Under the pieces are notes generated by a model. It was not told the DNA's origin. It was given only the letters and a program-made list of their open reading frames with translations, and did not search any database. The position numbers and the translations under genes are program-made. DNA of 25,726 nt from a bacterium (GTDB lineage: Bacteria > CBDUZB01 > JAGLHV01). The stretch is taken from contig JAGLHV010000002.1 of NCBI GenBank assembly GCA_023143305.1, positions 1-25,726 on the forward strand, given 5' to 3'. This document shows positions 1-9,308 of the stretch, in pieces. Within the stretch, counting starts at the first letter, position 1, and each line of letters opens with the position of its first letter.

Positions 1-165
1 TTGTGCCTGTCTTTGTCTTTGTTTTGAATTTAGTATTTTGGATTTAGAATTTGTTTAGTATTTAGATATTCGAATTTAGGATTTGTCTGTTTTTGTTATC
101 TATGGACTAATGTTTATTTTTTAACTTTGTGCCTCAGTGCCTTGATGCCTTTGTGCCTGTCTTTT
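1..165. repeat. degenerate spacer repeat upstream of lipA
   Basis: This is low-complexity DNA made of two interleaved word families. The 14-base word TTGTGCCTGTCTTT occurs exactly at 1-14 and 151-164. Around 128-160 the core TGCCT recurs at intervals of about 8-10 bases. Between about 25 and 85 there are several variants of an ATTTAG-rich word (AATTTAGTATTTT, GGATTTAGAATTTG, ATTTAGGATTTG). Related words recur at 9354-9384. No protein-like reading is convincing. It resembles decayed, slipping intergenic repeat DNA; what it does is unknown. Confidence 0.55.
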
Positions 166-198
166 ATCAAAATTTTAGTTTGGAAAGCGGGGTTTACT

Positions 199-1083
199 GT
201 GTATATCAGGAAGCCGGAGTGGTTGAATAAAAAAATTAATTTTAATGATTGTAGGCAGATAAAGAGTTTAATTAGTGATTTAAATTTGCATTCTGTTTGC
301 CAGGAAGCTGCCTGTCCTAATATTTCAGAGTGTTTTTCCCGGGGAGAAGCAACTTTTCTTATACTGGGTAAGACTTGTACTCGTGGATGTATGTTTTGTA
401 ATGTAGATAAGGGGATTCCTTCTGCTCCTGATGAAGAAGAACCAAAAAGGGTTGCTCAGGCAGTAGCCCGGCTTAAATTAAAACATATAGTAATTACCAG
501 TGTTACCAGGGATGACCTTGCTGATGGTGGAGCGGATATTTATGCCCGGACTATTTTTAGTATTCGCCGACAAACAAAAGAAAAAAAAGTTACCATAGAA
601 GTTCTTATTCCTGATTTTGGAGGGAACGAAGATGCTCTTAGAATCGTTGTCCGGGCAAAACCGGACATTATTGGCCATAATCTAGAAACTGTTCCCCGTT
701 TGTATCAAGATTTGCGTCAAGGAGCGGATTATTTTAGAACACTTACTCTTTTAGAAAAAGTTAAGGATTTTAATCCTCAAATTTATACAAAATCATCACT
801 GATGTTGGGTTTAGGGGAAGAAGAAGAAGAGGTCTTGAGTGCTTTTTCCAACTTACGTCGGGCAGGATGTGATTTTTTAAGTATCGGGCAATATTTGGCT
901 CCTACTTTGCAGCATTATCCGGTAAAGAAATATTTTCATCCCCGGGAATTTACTTATTATCAGAACAAAGCAAAATCAATGGGTTTCCTTTATGTAGTTA
1001 GTGGCCCTTATGTGCGTAGTTCTTACCGGGCAGGGGAATACTTACCAGCGGTTAAAACAGGCTTAAAAAATCCAGGTCAATAA
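199..1083 (+). CDS. lipA: lipoyl synthase (radical SAM)
   Basis: LipA inserts two sulfur atoms into protein-bound octanoyl groups to make lipoyl cofactor for 2-oxoacid dehydrogenases and the glycine cleavage H protein; it is cytosolic. From the GTG at 199 the protein is 294 aa, normal for the family. The auxiliary cluster motif C-x4-C-x5-C is at about 34-45, and the radical-SAM motif CTRGCMFC at about 60-67. The family's C-terminal RSSY is at about 273-276. I chose GTG 199 because the protein then begins VYIRKPEWL, matching the usual LipA N terminus, with a GGGG about 6 bases upstream. The longer in-frame reading from TTG 127 adds 24 residues encoded by the TGCCT repeat, with no family similarity. 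No lipB or other lipoate gene is adjacent. The function call is secure; the start is likely. Confidence 0.95.
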   Translation: MYIRKPEWLNKKINFNDCRQIKSLISDLNLHSVCQEAACPNISECFSRGEATFLILGKTCTRGCMFCNVDKGIPSAPDEEEPKRVAQAVARLKLKHIVITSVTRDDLADGGADIYARTIFSIRRQTKEKKVTIEVLIPDFGGNEDALRIVVRAKPDIIGHNLETVPRLYQDLRQGADYFRTLTLLEKVKDFNPQIYTKSSLMLGLGEEEEEVLSAFSNLRRAGCDFLSIGQYLAPTLQHYPVKKYFHPREFTYYQNKAKSMGFLYVVSGPYVRSSYRAGEYLPAVKTGLKNPGQ

Positions 1084-1138
1084 CCGGACATATGAGTAAT
1101 AAAACGTAAAAAATTCATACTTTGTCCCTGGCTGGTTA
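1081..1138 (+). other. bulged hairpin abutting the lipA stop codon
   Basis: Three short complementary blocks nest around one centre: TAACC (1081-1085) with GGTTA (1134-1138), GGACA (1086-1090) with TGTCC (1123-1127), and TATGA (1091-1095) with TCATA (1115-1119). The 3' arm carries bulges of 3 and 6 bases, and the loop is 19 bases. The outer arm includes the lipA stop TAA. No T-run follows, so it is not a classical intrinsic terminator. It may protect the lipA 3' end, or be the relic of a palindromic element. Confidence 0.35.
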
Positions 1139-1185
1139 CCAATCTTAAAATCCGCAGTATCCAATTTTTTATTTTCCTTGAAAAT

Positions 1186-1214
1186 TTGATTTATTTATGA
1201 AAATGTTATATACT
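1186..1214 (+). promoter_or_regulatory. sigma70-type promoter for tamB
   Basis: A -35 box TTGATT (1186-1191) lies 17 bases from a -10 box TATACT (1209-1214). Each differs little from consensus and the spacing is ideal. Transcription would start near 1221 and give a leader of about 185 bases before tamB. The leader contains the small hairpin at 1322-1339. A second TATAAT at 1318-1323 lacks a good -35 partner. Confidence 0.55.
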
Positions 1215-1321
1215 ATAAAGTTGGAATTCCTTTATAAAAGTAGTCGGTTAAGAAATCTTATTTAGACACATGACGGTGCTTAAATAAATCTAATTACGGA
1301 TTTTGGTTATAGATACGTATA

Positions 1322-1339
1322 ATCCGCAATTTTGCGGGT
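1322..1339 (+). other. small leader hairpin upstream of tamB
   Basis: ATCCGCA (1322-1328) pairs with TGCGGGT (1333-1339) around a 4-base ATTT loop, giving 7 bp including one G-T wobble. No T-run follows, so it is not a terminator. It lies in the predicted tamB leader, about 67 bases before the start codon. Function is unknown. Confidence 0.35.
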
Positions 1340-1405
1340 AGAGTGGATAGATAAGTCAAAGGGATTTTAAGAAAAAGAATATTTAATTTAGGGGTTTGGT
1401 TTTCA

Positions 1406-4400
1406 ATGAAAATAAAGATAAAAAACAAAAAAAAATGGGTGATTATAATAAGTATCTCTTTGGTTTTAGGGACACTGATTTATTTTCTCCAGAATTCAGG
1501 TATTGTATCGCAAAGTTTAAACCTTTTACTCACTCCCTATTTGGAAAAAACACTTAAACAGGAAGTTTATATAGGAAAAATTTCTTCAAATTTTTTTAAT
1601 AAAATCATTTTAAAAGATGTTATTGTTTCTAACCCGGGAAATTTTAAAGAGGGTGTGTTTTTAAAAAGTAAGCGTATAGTTTTTTATTATAATTTCTGGC
1701 ACATTTTTAATAAAAAAGAAAAGAGTAAGATAAATAGAGTGGTTATTGTTTCTCCCCAAGTTTTTCTTTCTAAAAAAGAAAATAAGTGGAATATAGGGAA
1801 AATAACTCCTTCTGCCAAAAGTTCCTTTCCTTTTGTGTTATTGCCTAAAGAAGTTATACTCAAAAAAGGAAAACTTTTTATAGATGAAGAAGGAAAGTAT
1901 TTTTCTTTTCAGGATGTTTCGGGGAAATTCAATCTTTACCGGGATAAAGTAATAACCGGAAATGTTTGGTTAAAAAGAGAAAGGGATACTAAAGAGAAAG
2001 TAAAGTTATTCGGGCATGTAGATTTAGAAAAAAAATATTTTGACTTAAAAGTCGATATAGAAGCAATAGATCCGGCTTATTGTACAAGATTTGTAAAATG
2101 GGATCCCAGAGTAAAATTTCTTGAGGGAAAATTAGATTTAAATTTTTTCATAAAAGGAACTTTTCCCCTAAAAAAAGAATTTTTAAAAAAGATGATTTTT
2201 GACGGTACAATTAATGTTAAAAAGGGAATAGTAAAAATTGATCCGTATCCGGATAACCTTTCTAATATAAATGGGAAATTGATTTTTAATAATAAGAAAA
2301 TTGAAGTTTCCCGGTTGACTTTAGATGTAGGAGATTCTCCCTTTTCTTTTTCCGGAAGGATAGAAAAGCCTTTAATAAATCCGGACTTTAATTTAAAATT
2401 AATTTCTTCCGATTTTGATTTTTCTTTGTTTCCTAAATTATTTGTTCAGGAAAAATATTTAGAGAGAATAAAACTGGAAGGTAAAGGTGAAATAGATCTT
2501 AAGGTTAAGGGCAGTACTTCCAATCTTGTTTTTGCGGGTGAAATGAAAGGAAAAAAAAGCAGGATAAATGGGACCCCTGTAGATAATTTAATCATCGATT
2601 TTCGATATAATAAAAATGTTTTTAATTTATCTAATTTTTCTTTCCAGATAGGAGAGGGGGAAGTTTATGCGGATGGAGTATTGGATTTTAATTTCCCTTC
2701 TTTTGTTGAAAACCCGGAATTTTTTATTTATGCAAAGAATATAGAGCTTAATTTTTTAAGTAAACTGTTAGGCTTAGGGAAAATCAAAGGAATAAGTAAT
2801 TTTTATTTGAAAACGAAGGGCTCTTTATTATCTCCCCGGATAAGTGGGAAAATAAGTTTATTTGACTTAGATATGAAAGAAGAAAAATTTAAAACCTTGA
2901 GGGCAGGTTTTAAATATGACAATAAATACTTGGAAATTACGGGAAAAACAGATAATCAACGTTATCAAATTAGAAGCCGGATAAAATTAACTGAAGAAAA
3001 AGTTAAAATAAATGAATTTAAAATTGTAATGTCCAATAAAGGGAAAATAAATATTACGGGTGATATGTCGAGGGGAAACGAGAAACAAGTTAATCTTAAA
3101 TTGACCGCTGAAAAAATTGAAGGAAAAGAATTACCTTATTTAAAGAAATATTTTCATGATATAGAGGGAGAATTTGATTTCAAAGGCAGAATAAAGGGTA
3201 AATTAAGGGACCCTTTTCTCAGCGGCAGGTTATTTAGTTCAAATTTGATGATTGCCGGAAACAGTTCGACCTTTAATGCCCATATACAGTTGAACAAAGA
3301 TGTTTTACAAATTACTTCTTTTAAGTTAAATAATTATTCCGGTGTTTTCAAGATGAAATTGAACGGAGAGAATACAGGTGAAGCAGAATTAATAGCTGAC
3401 CGGGCAAAGGCTAAGATGTTTCTTTCTTTATTAAACCTTCCTGATTTAAACATAAATAACGAGACTGAATTAACAGGGGCAGTAACTCTTAACGGATCTT
3501 TCCGTGATTTTAAAAAGTTGAAAATAGAGGGTAAAATAAATTTATCCCCTTTAGCGGATTTTGAGAAAGTGTCTTTAGAGAAACTAAAACTGGATTTCTT
3601 TATGGAAAATCAAATACTTAAAATAAACAACTTGTCCCTTGGCCAAAAAAACGGACAAGTATTGCTTTGGGGAGCGATTGCGTTATATAACCAGTCAGAG
3701 TCAGAAAACAATATTAAATTAACCGCTGATTTTACATCTTTTAAAATTGGGGATATACGTATAAATGGGAGTACAGAGTATAAGGGGAACATTGTTTATC
3801 AGCCGACTTTAAGTATGAAAGGGAATATACAGTCTTCTGATTTAAAACTGAATGATAAAAAATTTAAGACTTCCAGCTGTAATATTGTTTATAAACAAAA
3901 GACAATCAATTGTACTGCGTTTAATTTAAACAAAGAATATAAGGGTAAATTAAAATTTGATTTTTCGAAAAATCCGCAGGTTAAGGGAGACGTCTCTGTC
4001 AATATTAATGAAGTATCTTCTCTTTTTGCTTTATTGCCGGATAAATTTTCTAAATTATCTATACCGAAAGGACAAATTAAAGCAAAATTTTTTATTTCAG
4101 GATTGCTTTCTAGTCCGGAAATTAAAGCTTACTTACATATTTTTAGAGGACAATTTCGCAGTATAGGTTTTAGTTTTTTATCTAATTTCTTGTATCACCA
4201 GGGAGAGGTGAAGTTAAAAACTACTTTATTGAAAATTGGAAGAGAAGGAAAAGTACGTATTTTGGGGAATGTTTTTCTGAAAGATAAAAGCGGAGAGTCT
4301 AAGGAAACTAATTTAATTTTTAATTTGAGTAAAATAGATTTAAAATTTTTAAAATATTTCCTGAAAGCTGAAGAAAAGATTAAGTTAACAGGGATAGCAG

Positions 4401-6775
4401 ACGGAGTATTAAAATTAAAAGGGAGTTTATCCGTGCCTGTTTTATCCGGAGATATTCAGGGGGAAGATGTAAGTATTGAATCATTTCAAATAAAAAAATT
4501 AGATACAAAATTTGTTTTAGCCGATAAAAAAATAACTTTTTCGCAATTTTCTGTGCAAAAAAAAGAAGGAGAAATTGTTTTTTCTCCCGGAAGTTATCTG
4601 GATTTTTCTCAGTCTGATTTATGGCGTTTTCAGGTAATGCCGGTTTTAAAAAATATTAATTTGTCTAATATTTCTTTTTTTGGCGGTTTTTGTGGAAAGG
4701 GAAGTTTAAAGTTTAACCCCGTTTTACAGGTGAAAGCCGAGTTAATTACGGATAATTTATGGGTAAATAACCATAATTTTGAAAAAGAAAATTTAAAAAT
4801 ATCTTTTCAGGAAAATTGCCTGGACTTTATCCCTATTAATGAGAAAGATAAATATGTGAAGGGACGGATTGATTTTAGCAATAAATCAGTGATTATCTTT
4901 AATGATGTAAAAATTTATAAAAAAGAAGAAGAAATATTTATTCTGGATGGACGGTTAGATTTAGAGAAAGATAAAACAAATCTCTTGATTTGCGGATTGA
5001 ACGAAGGTGTAGAGGCTGGAACTATTATGGAGATATTAAATATAAGAGCTTTTAACTTTACCGGAAAAAGCAGGTTCAATTTAAATCTTACAGGAAATTT
5101 TAATGCTCCTGTTTTTTCCTGTAATTTAGATATTGAAGAGGGCAGTTTATCCGGATTTAAATTTGATAACTTTAAAAGCTCATTATTTGTGAAAGAAGAG
5201 ATGATAATTATCGATGAATTGAATATTACCAGAAAGAATGAGCGTTTGCTTACCGGCTCGGGAGAAATTCCTTTTGTTTTTGGTCCTAAGCGGCAAGAAA
5301 AAAATAAAATGAAAAAAATAAATATTAGTCTTGTTCTTCAAAGCAAAGAAGGTTTATCTGTTTTAAGTTCTTTTTCTGATAAAATAAAAAAAATTAAAGG
5401 GGAGATAGAGGGAAATATTAAAGTAGGAGGGACATTATTAAAACCGGAAGTAAAAGGGTATCTTCTTATTGACAATGCGGAAATAGTTAGTAAGGATGTA
5501 ATGCGAAAGATTAAAAAATTTAAAGTAGATATTAATTTGATAGATGAACAAATACAAATAAAGAAGGTTTATGGCGAAATAGGCAAGGGAAATATAAATA
5601 TATGGGGGCGCATCTATTTAAAAGAATTTTTTAAAATAGAAAAATTTGATTTATATCTGGAAACTTCCAAGGAAAGAGGTATTCCCCTTTCTTTAGAAGA
5701 CATACCAATACCTCAGAATAGATTTTTTGACCGTTTGTTTCCCAATTTACCTTCTTCAGGGGAAGCTAAGATTAGTGCCCGTTTTTATGGAAATTCACAG
5801 GATTACCACATAGACGGAATTGCGGACTTATTTAATACGCATTTTACTTATCCACCGCTTCCTACAAAGAAAATATGGGAAGACCAGGGGTATCAAAAAA
5901 GTACGCAATGGGGTTTTTTAAACCGGGCAATTTGGAATTTTCAGATAAATGCGGTGGAAAATGTTTGGTACGAAAACAAGTTTGCTAATGTAAATGTGAG
6001 AGGCTCGATAAAACTTAAAGACAAAACAAAAAAAATTAAGGTTTCAGGGAAAGTGGAAGCGATAAAAGGGGATATAAATTATGTAGGAACAAACTTTGAT
6101 ATTAAAGAAGCTATTCTGGAGTTTAAAGACGGAGTTGGGTATTTAGACGGGAAAGCCGAAACACATGTTCAGAGATTTGAATCACAGCTAAATGGCAAGG
6201 GCCAATGGACAGATGATATTATTACGATGGTTTTTGAAAAAGGAAAATTAGGAGAGGTCAAACCGGTATTTTCTTCTAAGAATTTTCCTAATACTAATTC
6301 GGAAGAAGCAATGAAATTAGCTATTACCGGGGTAGATGTTGATAATATGGCCCCGGAAGATCGCGAAGTATTTTTAAGAAAAGAAGTGCTCAGGATTCTC
6401 GATGCAACCCTGGCCAGTCCTTTTATAAAAAACGTCCTAAAACGAACGGGTTGGGTAGATGTAATTAAAGTGACCAGAAAAGAAGAAAAAGTAGCACAGG
6501 AAACTCCTTTGATTTCTGATAGCCAGCCCAGTATTTGGAACGGAACTACTATTACTGTAGGGAAGTATTTGAGCGACCGGTTTTTCCTGGGATATTCTAT
6601 GGGACTGTACAACAAATTTGAAAACAAGTTGGATCTTCAACAGGAAATAGAAATGTCGTATCGATTAAAAAGAAGCTTATATATCAAAAGTGTTTTAGGG
6701 CTGAGTGAAGAAGAAAGAAAGGTTTTTCTGGAACATCAATGGCGTTTTGGATGGCAGGAAGAAAAAGAGGAATAA
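1406..6775 (+). CDS. tamB: TamB-like (DUF490) inner-membrane-anchored translocation/lipid-transport protein
   Basis: The protein is 1789 aa, clearly longer than E. coli TamB (about 1260 aa). Residues 1-10 are basic and 11-28 form a single membrane anchor. A very long AsmA/TamB-type body follows, made of beta-rich segments with repeated gly-x-leu-x-gly patterns. The C-terminal 365 residues (about 1425-1789) look like the conserved TamB domain; the end has the family's GTTITVGKYLSDRFFLGYS stretch and charged beta strands. Family members span the periplasm as a hydrophobic-groove beta structure. They work with an Omp85 protein in outer-membrane protein insertion, and are implicated in phospholipid transport to the outer membrane. 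The gene lies directly upstream of bamA and there is no tamA, so BamA is the likely partner. The ATG has AGGGG 11 bases upstream. Repeats in the middle make exact domain borders uncertain. Confidence 0.85.
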   Translation: MKIKIKNKKKWVIIISISLVLGTLIYFLQNSGIVSQSLNLLLTPYLEKTLKQEVYIGKISSNFFNKIILKDVIVSNPGNFKEGVFLKSKRIVFYYNFWHIFNKKEKSKINRVVIVSPQVFLSKKENKWNIGKITPSAKSSFPFVLLPKEVILKKGKLFIDEEGKYFSFQDVSGKFNLYRDKVITGNVWLKRERDTKEKVKLFGHVDLEKKYFDLKVDIEAIDPAYCTRFVKWDPRVKFLEGKLDLNFFIKGTFPLKKEFLKKMIFDGTINVKKGIVKIDPYPDNLSNINGKLIFNNKKIEVSRLTLDVGDSPFSFSGRIEKPLINPDFNLKLISSDFDFSLFPKLFVQEKYLERIKLEGKGEIDLKVKGSTSNLVFAGEMKGKKSRINGTPVDNLIIDFRYNKNVFNLSNFSFQIGEGEVYADGVLDFNFPSFVENPEFFIYAKNIELNFLSKLLGLGKIKGISNFYLKTKGSLLSPRISGKISLFDLDMKEEKFKTLRAGFKYDNKYLEITGKTDNQRYQIRSRIKLTEEKVKINEFKIVMSNKGKINITGDMSRGNEKQVNLKLTAEKIEGKELPYLKKYFHDIEGEFDFKGRIKGKLRDPFLSGRLFSSNLMIAGNSSTFNAHIQLNKDVLQITSFKLNNYSGVFKMKLNGENTGEAELIADRAKAKMFLSLLNLPDLNINNETELTGAVTLNGSFRDFKKLKIEGKINLSPLADFEKVSLEKLKLDFFMENQILKINNLSLGQKNGQVLLWGAIALYNQSESENNIKLTADFTSFKIGDIRINGSTEYKGNIVYQPTLSMKGNIQSSDLKLNDKKFKTSSCNIVYKQKTINCTAFNLNKEYKGKLKFDFSKNPQVKGDVSVNINEVSSLFALLPDKFSKLSIPKGQIKAKFFISGLLSSPEIKAYLHIFRGQFRSIGFSFLSNFLYHQGEVKLKTTLLKIGREGKVRILGNVFLKDKSGESKETNLIFNLSKIDLKFLKYFLKAEEKIKLTGIADGVLKLKGSLSVPVLSGDIQGEDVSIESFQIKKLDTKFVLADKKITFSQFSVQKKEGEIVFSPGSYLDFSQSDLWRFQVMPVLKNINLSNISFFGGFCGKGSLKFNPVLQVKAELITDNLWVNNHNFEKENLKISFQENCLDFIPINEKDKYVKGRIDFSNKSVIIFNDVKIYKKEEEIFILDGRLDLEKDKTNLLICGLNEGVEAGTIMEILNIRAFNFTGKSRFNLNLTGNFNAPVFSCNLDIEEGSLSGFKFDNFKSSLFVKEEMIIIDELNITRKNERLLTGSGEIPFVFGPKRQEKNKMKKINISLVLQSKEGLSVLSSFSDKIKKIKGEIEGNIKVGGTLLKPEVKGYLLIDNAEIVSKDVMRKIKKFKVDINLIDEQIQIKKVYGEIGKGNINIWGRIYLKEFFKIEKFDLYLETSKERGIPLSLEDIPIPQNRFFDRLFPNLPSSGEAKISARFYGNSQDYHIDGIADLFNTHFTYPPLPTKKIWEDQGYQKSTQWGFLNRAIWNFQINAVENVWYENKFANVNVRGSIKLKDKTKKIKVSGKVEAIKGDINYVGTNFDIKEAILEFKDGVGYLDGKAETHVQRFESQLNGKGQWTDDIITMVFEKGKLGEVKPVFSSKNFPNTNSEEAMKLAITGVDVDNMAPEDREVFLRKEVLRILDATLASPFIKNVLKRTGWVDVIKVTRKEEKVAQETPLISDSQPSIWNGTTITVGKYLSDRFFLGYSMGLYNKFENKLDLQQEIEMSYRLKRSLYIKSVLGLSEEERKVFLEHQWRFGWQEEKEE

Positions 6776-6779
6776 TTTC

Positions 6780-6808
6780 TTTACTTTTTTGAAGTATTTT
6801 GATATAAT
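6780..6808 (+). promoter_or_regulatory. extended -10 promoter for the bamA-ompH-lpxD-lpxC operon
   Basis: TTTACT (6780-6785, four of six consensus positions) is followed after 17 bases by a perfect TATAAT (6803-6808). The -10 is preceded by TG plus one base (6800-6802), an extended -10. It begins 5 bases past the tamB stop and would give a leader of about 150 bases to bamA. It suggests bamA can be transcribed apart from tamB. Confidence 0.6.
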
Positions 6809-6963
6809 TTTTTTTTAGTTATTTTGTTATTAAACCATTAGATTCTCACATAAGGAAGTATATTAATATATTGCATTGCCGGGAAATACCTCTAAGTTTT
6901 AAGGAATCAAAACTGTCTAAAAGTAAGGGATAAAATATTTGTTGTAAAAAAAGGAGATGAGGA

Positions 6964-9270
6964 ATGAAGATGTTTAAGTATAATTTAAAAAAAGTTATAA
7001 ATATGTGCCTGGTATTAATTTGTTTATATTTTATAGCAGGAGTGGAATCTGCTTTTGCCCAGGTTATAAGAAAAATAGAGATTTTGGGAAACAAAACTAT
7101 TGCCAGCAAGGAAATTATTGCCGTAATTGAAGTTAAAAAAGGCGATGAATTTGAGGAGGACAGTCTTAACCAGGATATAAGAAATATTTATAATCTTGGA
7201 TTTTTTGATGAAGTGGTTCTTGATGTAGAACCGTTTGAGAAAGGAATAAAGGTTGTTTTTAAAGTGGCAGAAAAGACACTAATTAAACGAGTAGATTTTA
7301 AAGGGAATAAAAAGTTTTCCAATAAAAAACTAAAAGGAGAAATAAGTCTTAAAGAAAAAGAAGCTTTTGACCAAAAAAAGATGGAAGAAGATACTGAAAA
7401 AATAACTTTATTATATAAGGGTAAAGGATATGCAGATGTAAAGGTGGAAGCTTTTACGACAACCCTGGAAAAGGAAGGGTTGGTAATAGTTACTTTTTTT
7501 GTTACTGAAGGAAATCGGATTACTATAAATGAAATCACTCTATCCGGGGTGAAGGGATTTCCCCTTAAGAAAGTTTTAAAGAAAATAAAAACAAAGAAGA
7601 AAAAAATTTATAAGGAAGAGGTATTTAATACGGACTTGAAAACATTAGAATCGTTTTATAAACAAAAAGGATATATGGAAATAAAGATTTCAGAACCGCA
7701 GATTAATTATAATTCCGAAAGGACAGAAATGTATATTGAGATTCCTATTGATGAAGGAGTACAATTCAAAGTAGGTGAGATTACGTTTAGTGGAAATACT
7801 GTTTTTGAAGAAGGATTCCTGAAAAAAAAACTTGATCTTGTTCCCGGTAAAATCTTTAATGACAATAAGTATAAAACAAGGATGATGATTATTCAAAGTG
7901 TTTATGCAGAAAAGGGATATATCAGGATGGAAATTAATCCACAAATAGGCCTGGATAGAGAAAAAAAATTGGTGAATGTTAATTTCAAGCTTATAGAAAG
8001 AGGAAAAGTATATATAGATAAAATTTATATCGAAGGTAATACCATAACCCGGGAATATGTAATTAGGCGGGAGTTATTAATAAAAGAAGGCGATCCTTTT
8101 AATGTCGGGAAGATTCGGCGTACCCAGGAAAAGATCTATAACTTAGGTTTTTTTAGTGATGTAAAAATAGATGTTGAACAAACAGACGTTGCAGATAAAG
8201 CAGATTTGGTTTTATCGCTTAGCGAACAAAAAACAGGTTTAGCCAGTGTAGGAGCAGGTTATAGTTCACAGGATGGAGTATTGGGGACAATGCAGGTTTC
8301 TCAGACTAATCTTTTTGGCCGCGGACAAAAAATAACTCTTCTCTGGGAGTTTGGAGAGAAAAAGCAGAATTATGAAATAGGGTTTACCGAACGATGGATG
8401 TTTGGAACCAGAACTTCTTTTGGATGCAATGTTTTTGATATGGTGAGAATAAAAGATTATATTTATACAACAGAAGAGGACATAGAAAAGACAGACCGTT
8501 ACAAAGAAGGCAGGAAAGGGGGGGATTTAAGAATAGGTAGACGATTAACCGATAAATATAGTACCAGCCTTACCTATGCTTATGAAGAAATAAAAATTTT
8601 TGATACTGATTCTGAATATATGCAAACTCAGGAAGGAATAAATACAACCAGCAGTTTCACCCATTATTTTATAAGGGATAGCCGGGATAATGTTTTTGAT
8701 GCCTCCAGGGGCTCAAAAAATAGTTTTTCTACTGAGGTAGCAGGGGGAATCTTAGGGGGAGATAATAATTTTACTAAGAATATATTGTCTACCAGTTGGT
8801 TTTGTCCTACTATTTGGCGGTTTGTTTTGGCTTTTAACGCTGAAGTTGGCCGGGTAGAAGAGTTTGGCCGTTCTGACAGCGTTCCTATTTATGAAAAGTT
8901 TTATGTAGGGGGAGCGGAAAGTGTGAGGGGCTATGATTATCGTGGGCAGATTGGTCCGGCAGAAGGAGGAAATTATATGGCCGTTTTTAATGTAGAATAT
9001 AAATTTCCCATTGTGACGGAAAAAGGGCATACAATTCTGCAGGGAGCAATTTTTGCTGATGCCGGAGGGTCATGGACAGTAAAAGATAAAATGACTCTGG
9101 AAATAGGATCAAGAGACGGACAAATGAAAGCAGGGTTCGGTGCGGGTATCAGGTTTAAAACCCCTGTATTTCCTATTCGGCTTGATTGGGGATATGGTTT
9201 AAATCATAAAGATTCGGTTCCTGAAGCTAACCGGCATCAATGGTATTTTACTATTGGTCAGCTTTTTTAA
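6964..9270 (+). CDS. bamA: outer membrane protein assembly factor BamA (Omp85)
   Basis: BamA folds and inserts beta-barrel proteins into the outer membrane. The 768 aa product has a signal peptide with likely cleavage after SAFA (residue 32). Five POTRA repeats follow at about 34-103, 104-183, 184-264, 265-347 and 348-424; POTRA1 and POTRA5 both carry the typical IYNLGFF. The 16-strand barrel fills 425-768. The conserved loop-6 VRGY is at 654-657 and the last residue is Phe, the usual barrel C terminus. AAGGAG lies 7 bases before the chosen ATG. Domain count and length match the family. Following tamB and preceding the Skp homologue, it heads an envelope-assembly operon. No bamB-E-like genes are in the window. 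Confidence 0.96.
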   Translation: MKMFKYNLKKVINMCLVLICLYFIAGVESAFAQVIRKIEILGNKTIASKEIIAVIEVKKGDEFEEDSLNQDIRNIYNLGFFDEVVLDVEPFEKGIKVVFKVAEKTLIKRVDFKGNKKFSNKKLKGEISLKEKEAFDQKKMEEDTEKITLLYKGKGYADVKVEAFTTTLEKEGLVIVTFFVTEGNRITINEITLSGVKGFPLKKVLKKIKTKKKKIYKEEVFNTDLKTLESFYKQKGYMEIKISEPQINYNSERTEMYIEIPIDEGVQFKVGEITFSGNTVFEEGFLKKKLDLVPGKIFNDNKYKTRMMIIQSVYAEKGYIRMEINPQIGLDREKKLVNVNFKLIERGKVYIDKIYIEGNTITREYVIRRELLIKEGDPFNVGKIRRTQEKIYNLGFFSDVKIDVEQTDVADKADLVLSLSEQKTGLASVGAGYSSQDGVLGTMQVSQTNLFGRGQKITLLWEFGEKKQNYEIGFTERWMFGTRTSFGCNVFDMVRIKDYIYTTEEDIEKTDRYKEGRKGGDLRIGRRLTDKYSTSLTYAYEEIKIFDTDSEYMQTQEGINTTSSFTHYFIRDSRDNVFDASRGSKNSFSTEVAGGILGGDNNFTKNILSTSWFCPTIWRFVLAFNAEVGRVEEFGRSDSVPIYEKFYVGGAESVRGYDYRGQIGPAEGGNYMAVFNVEYKFPIVTEKGHTILQGAIFADAGGSWTVKDKMTLEIGSRDGQMKAGFGAGIRFKTPVFPIRLDWGYGLNHKDSVPEANRHQWYFTIGQLF

Positions 9271-9308
9271 ATAAATTTATGAGTTGTTGATTGCAATATC
9301 TAATTTGT

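Larger units (their letters stand above)
1084..1405. other. 322-base gap between lipA and tamB
   Basis: I see no coding region here. The gap holds the bulged hairpin after lipA, the promoter candidate at 1186-1214 and a small leader hairpin at 1322-1339. AAAATCCG (1147-1154) is exactly complementary to CGGATTTT (1297-1304), and AATCCGCA occurs at both 1149-1156 and 1321-1328. I recognise no riboswitch class. Confidence 0.5.

Noticed and set aside
127..198. N-terminal extension of lipA from TTG 127
   Set aside because: The 24 extra residues are encoded by the TGCCT repeat, and the family-like start is GTG 199.
6169..6627. 152-codon open frame on the - strand inside tamB
   Set aside because: It is antisense to the conserved TamB C-terminal domain, has no recognisable domain, and looks like a shadow frame.
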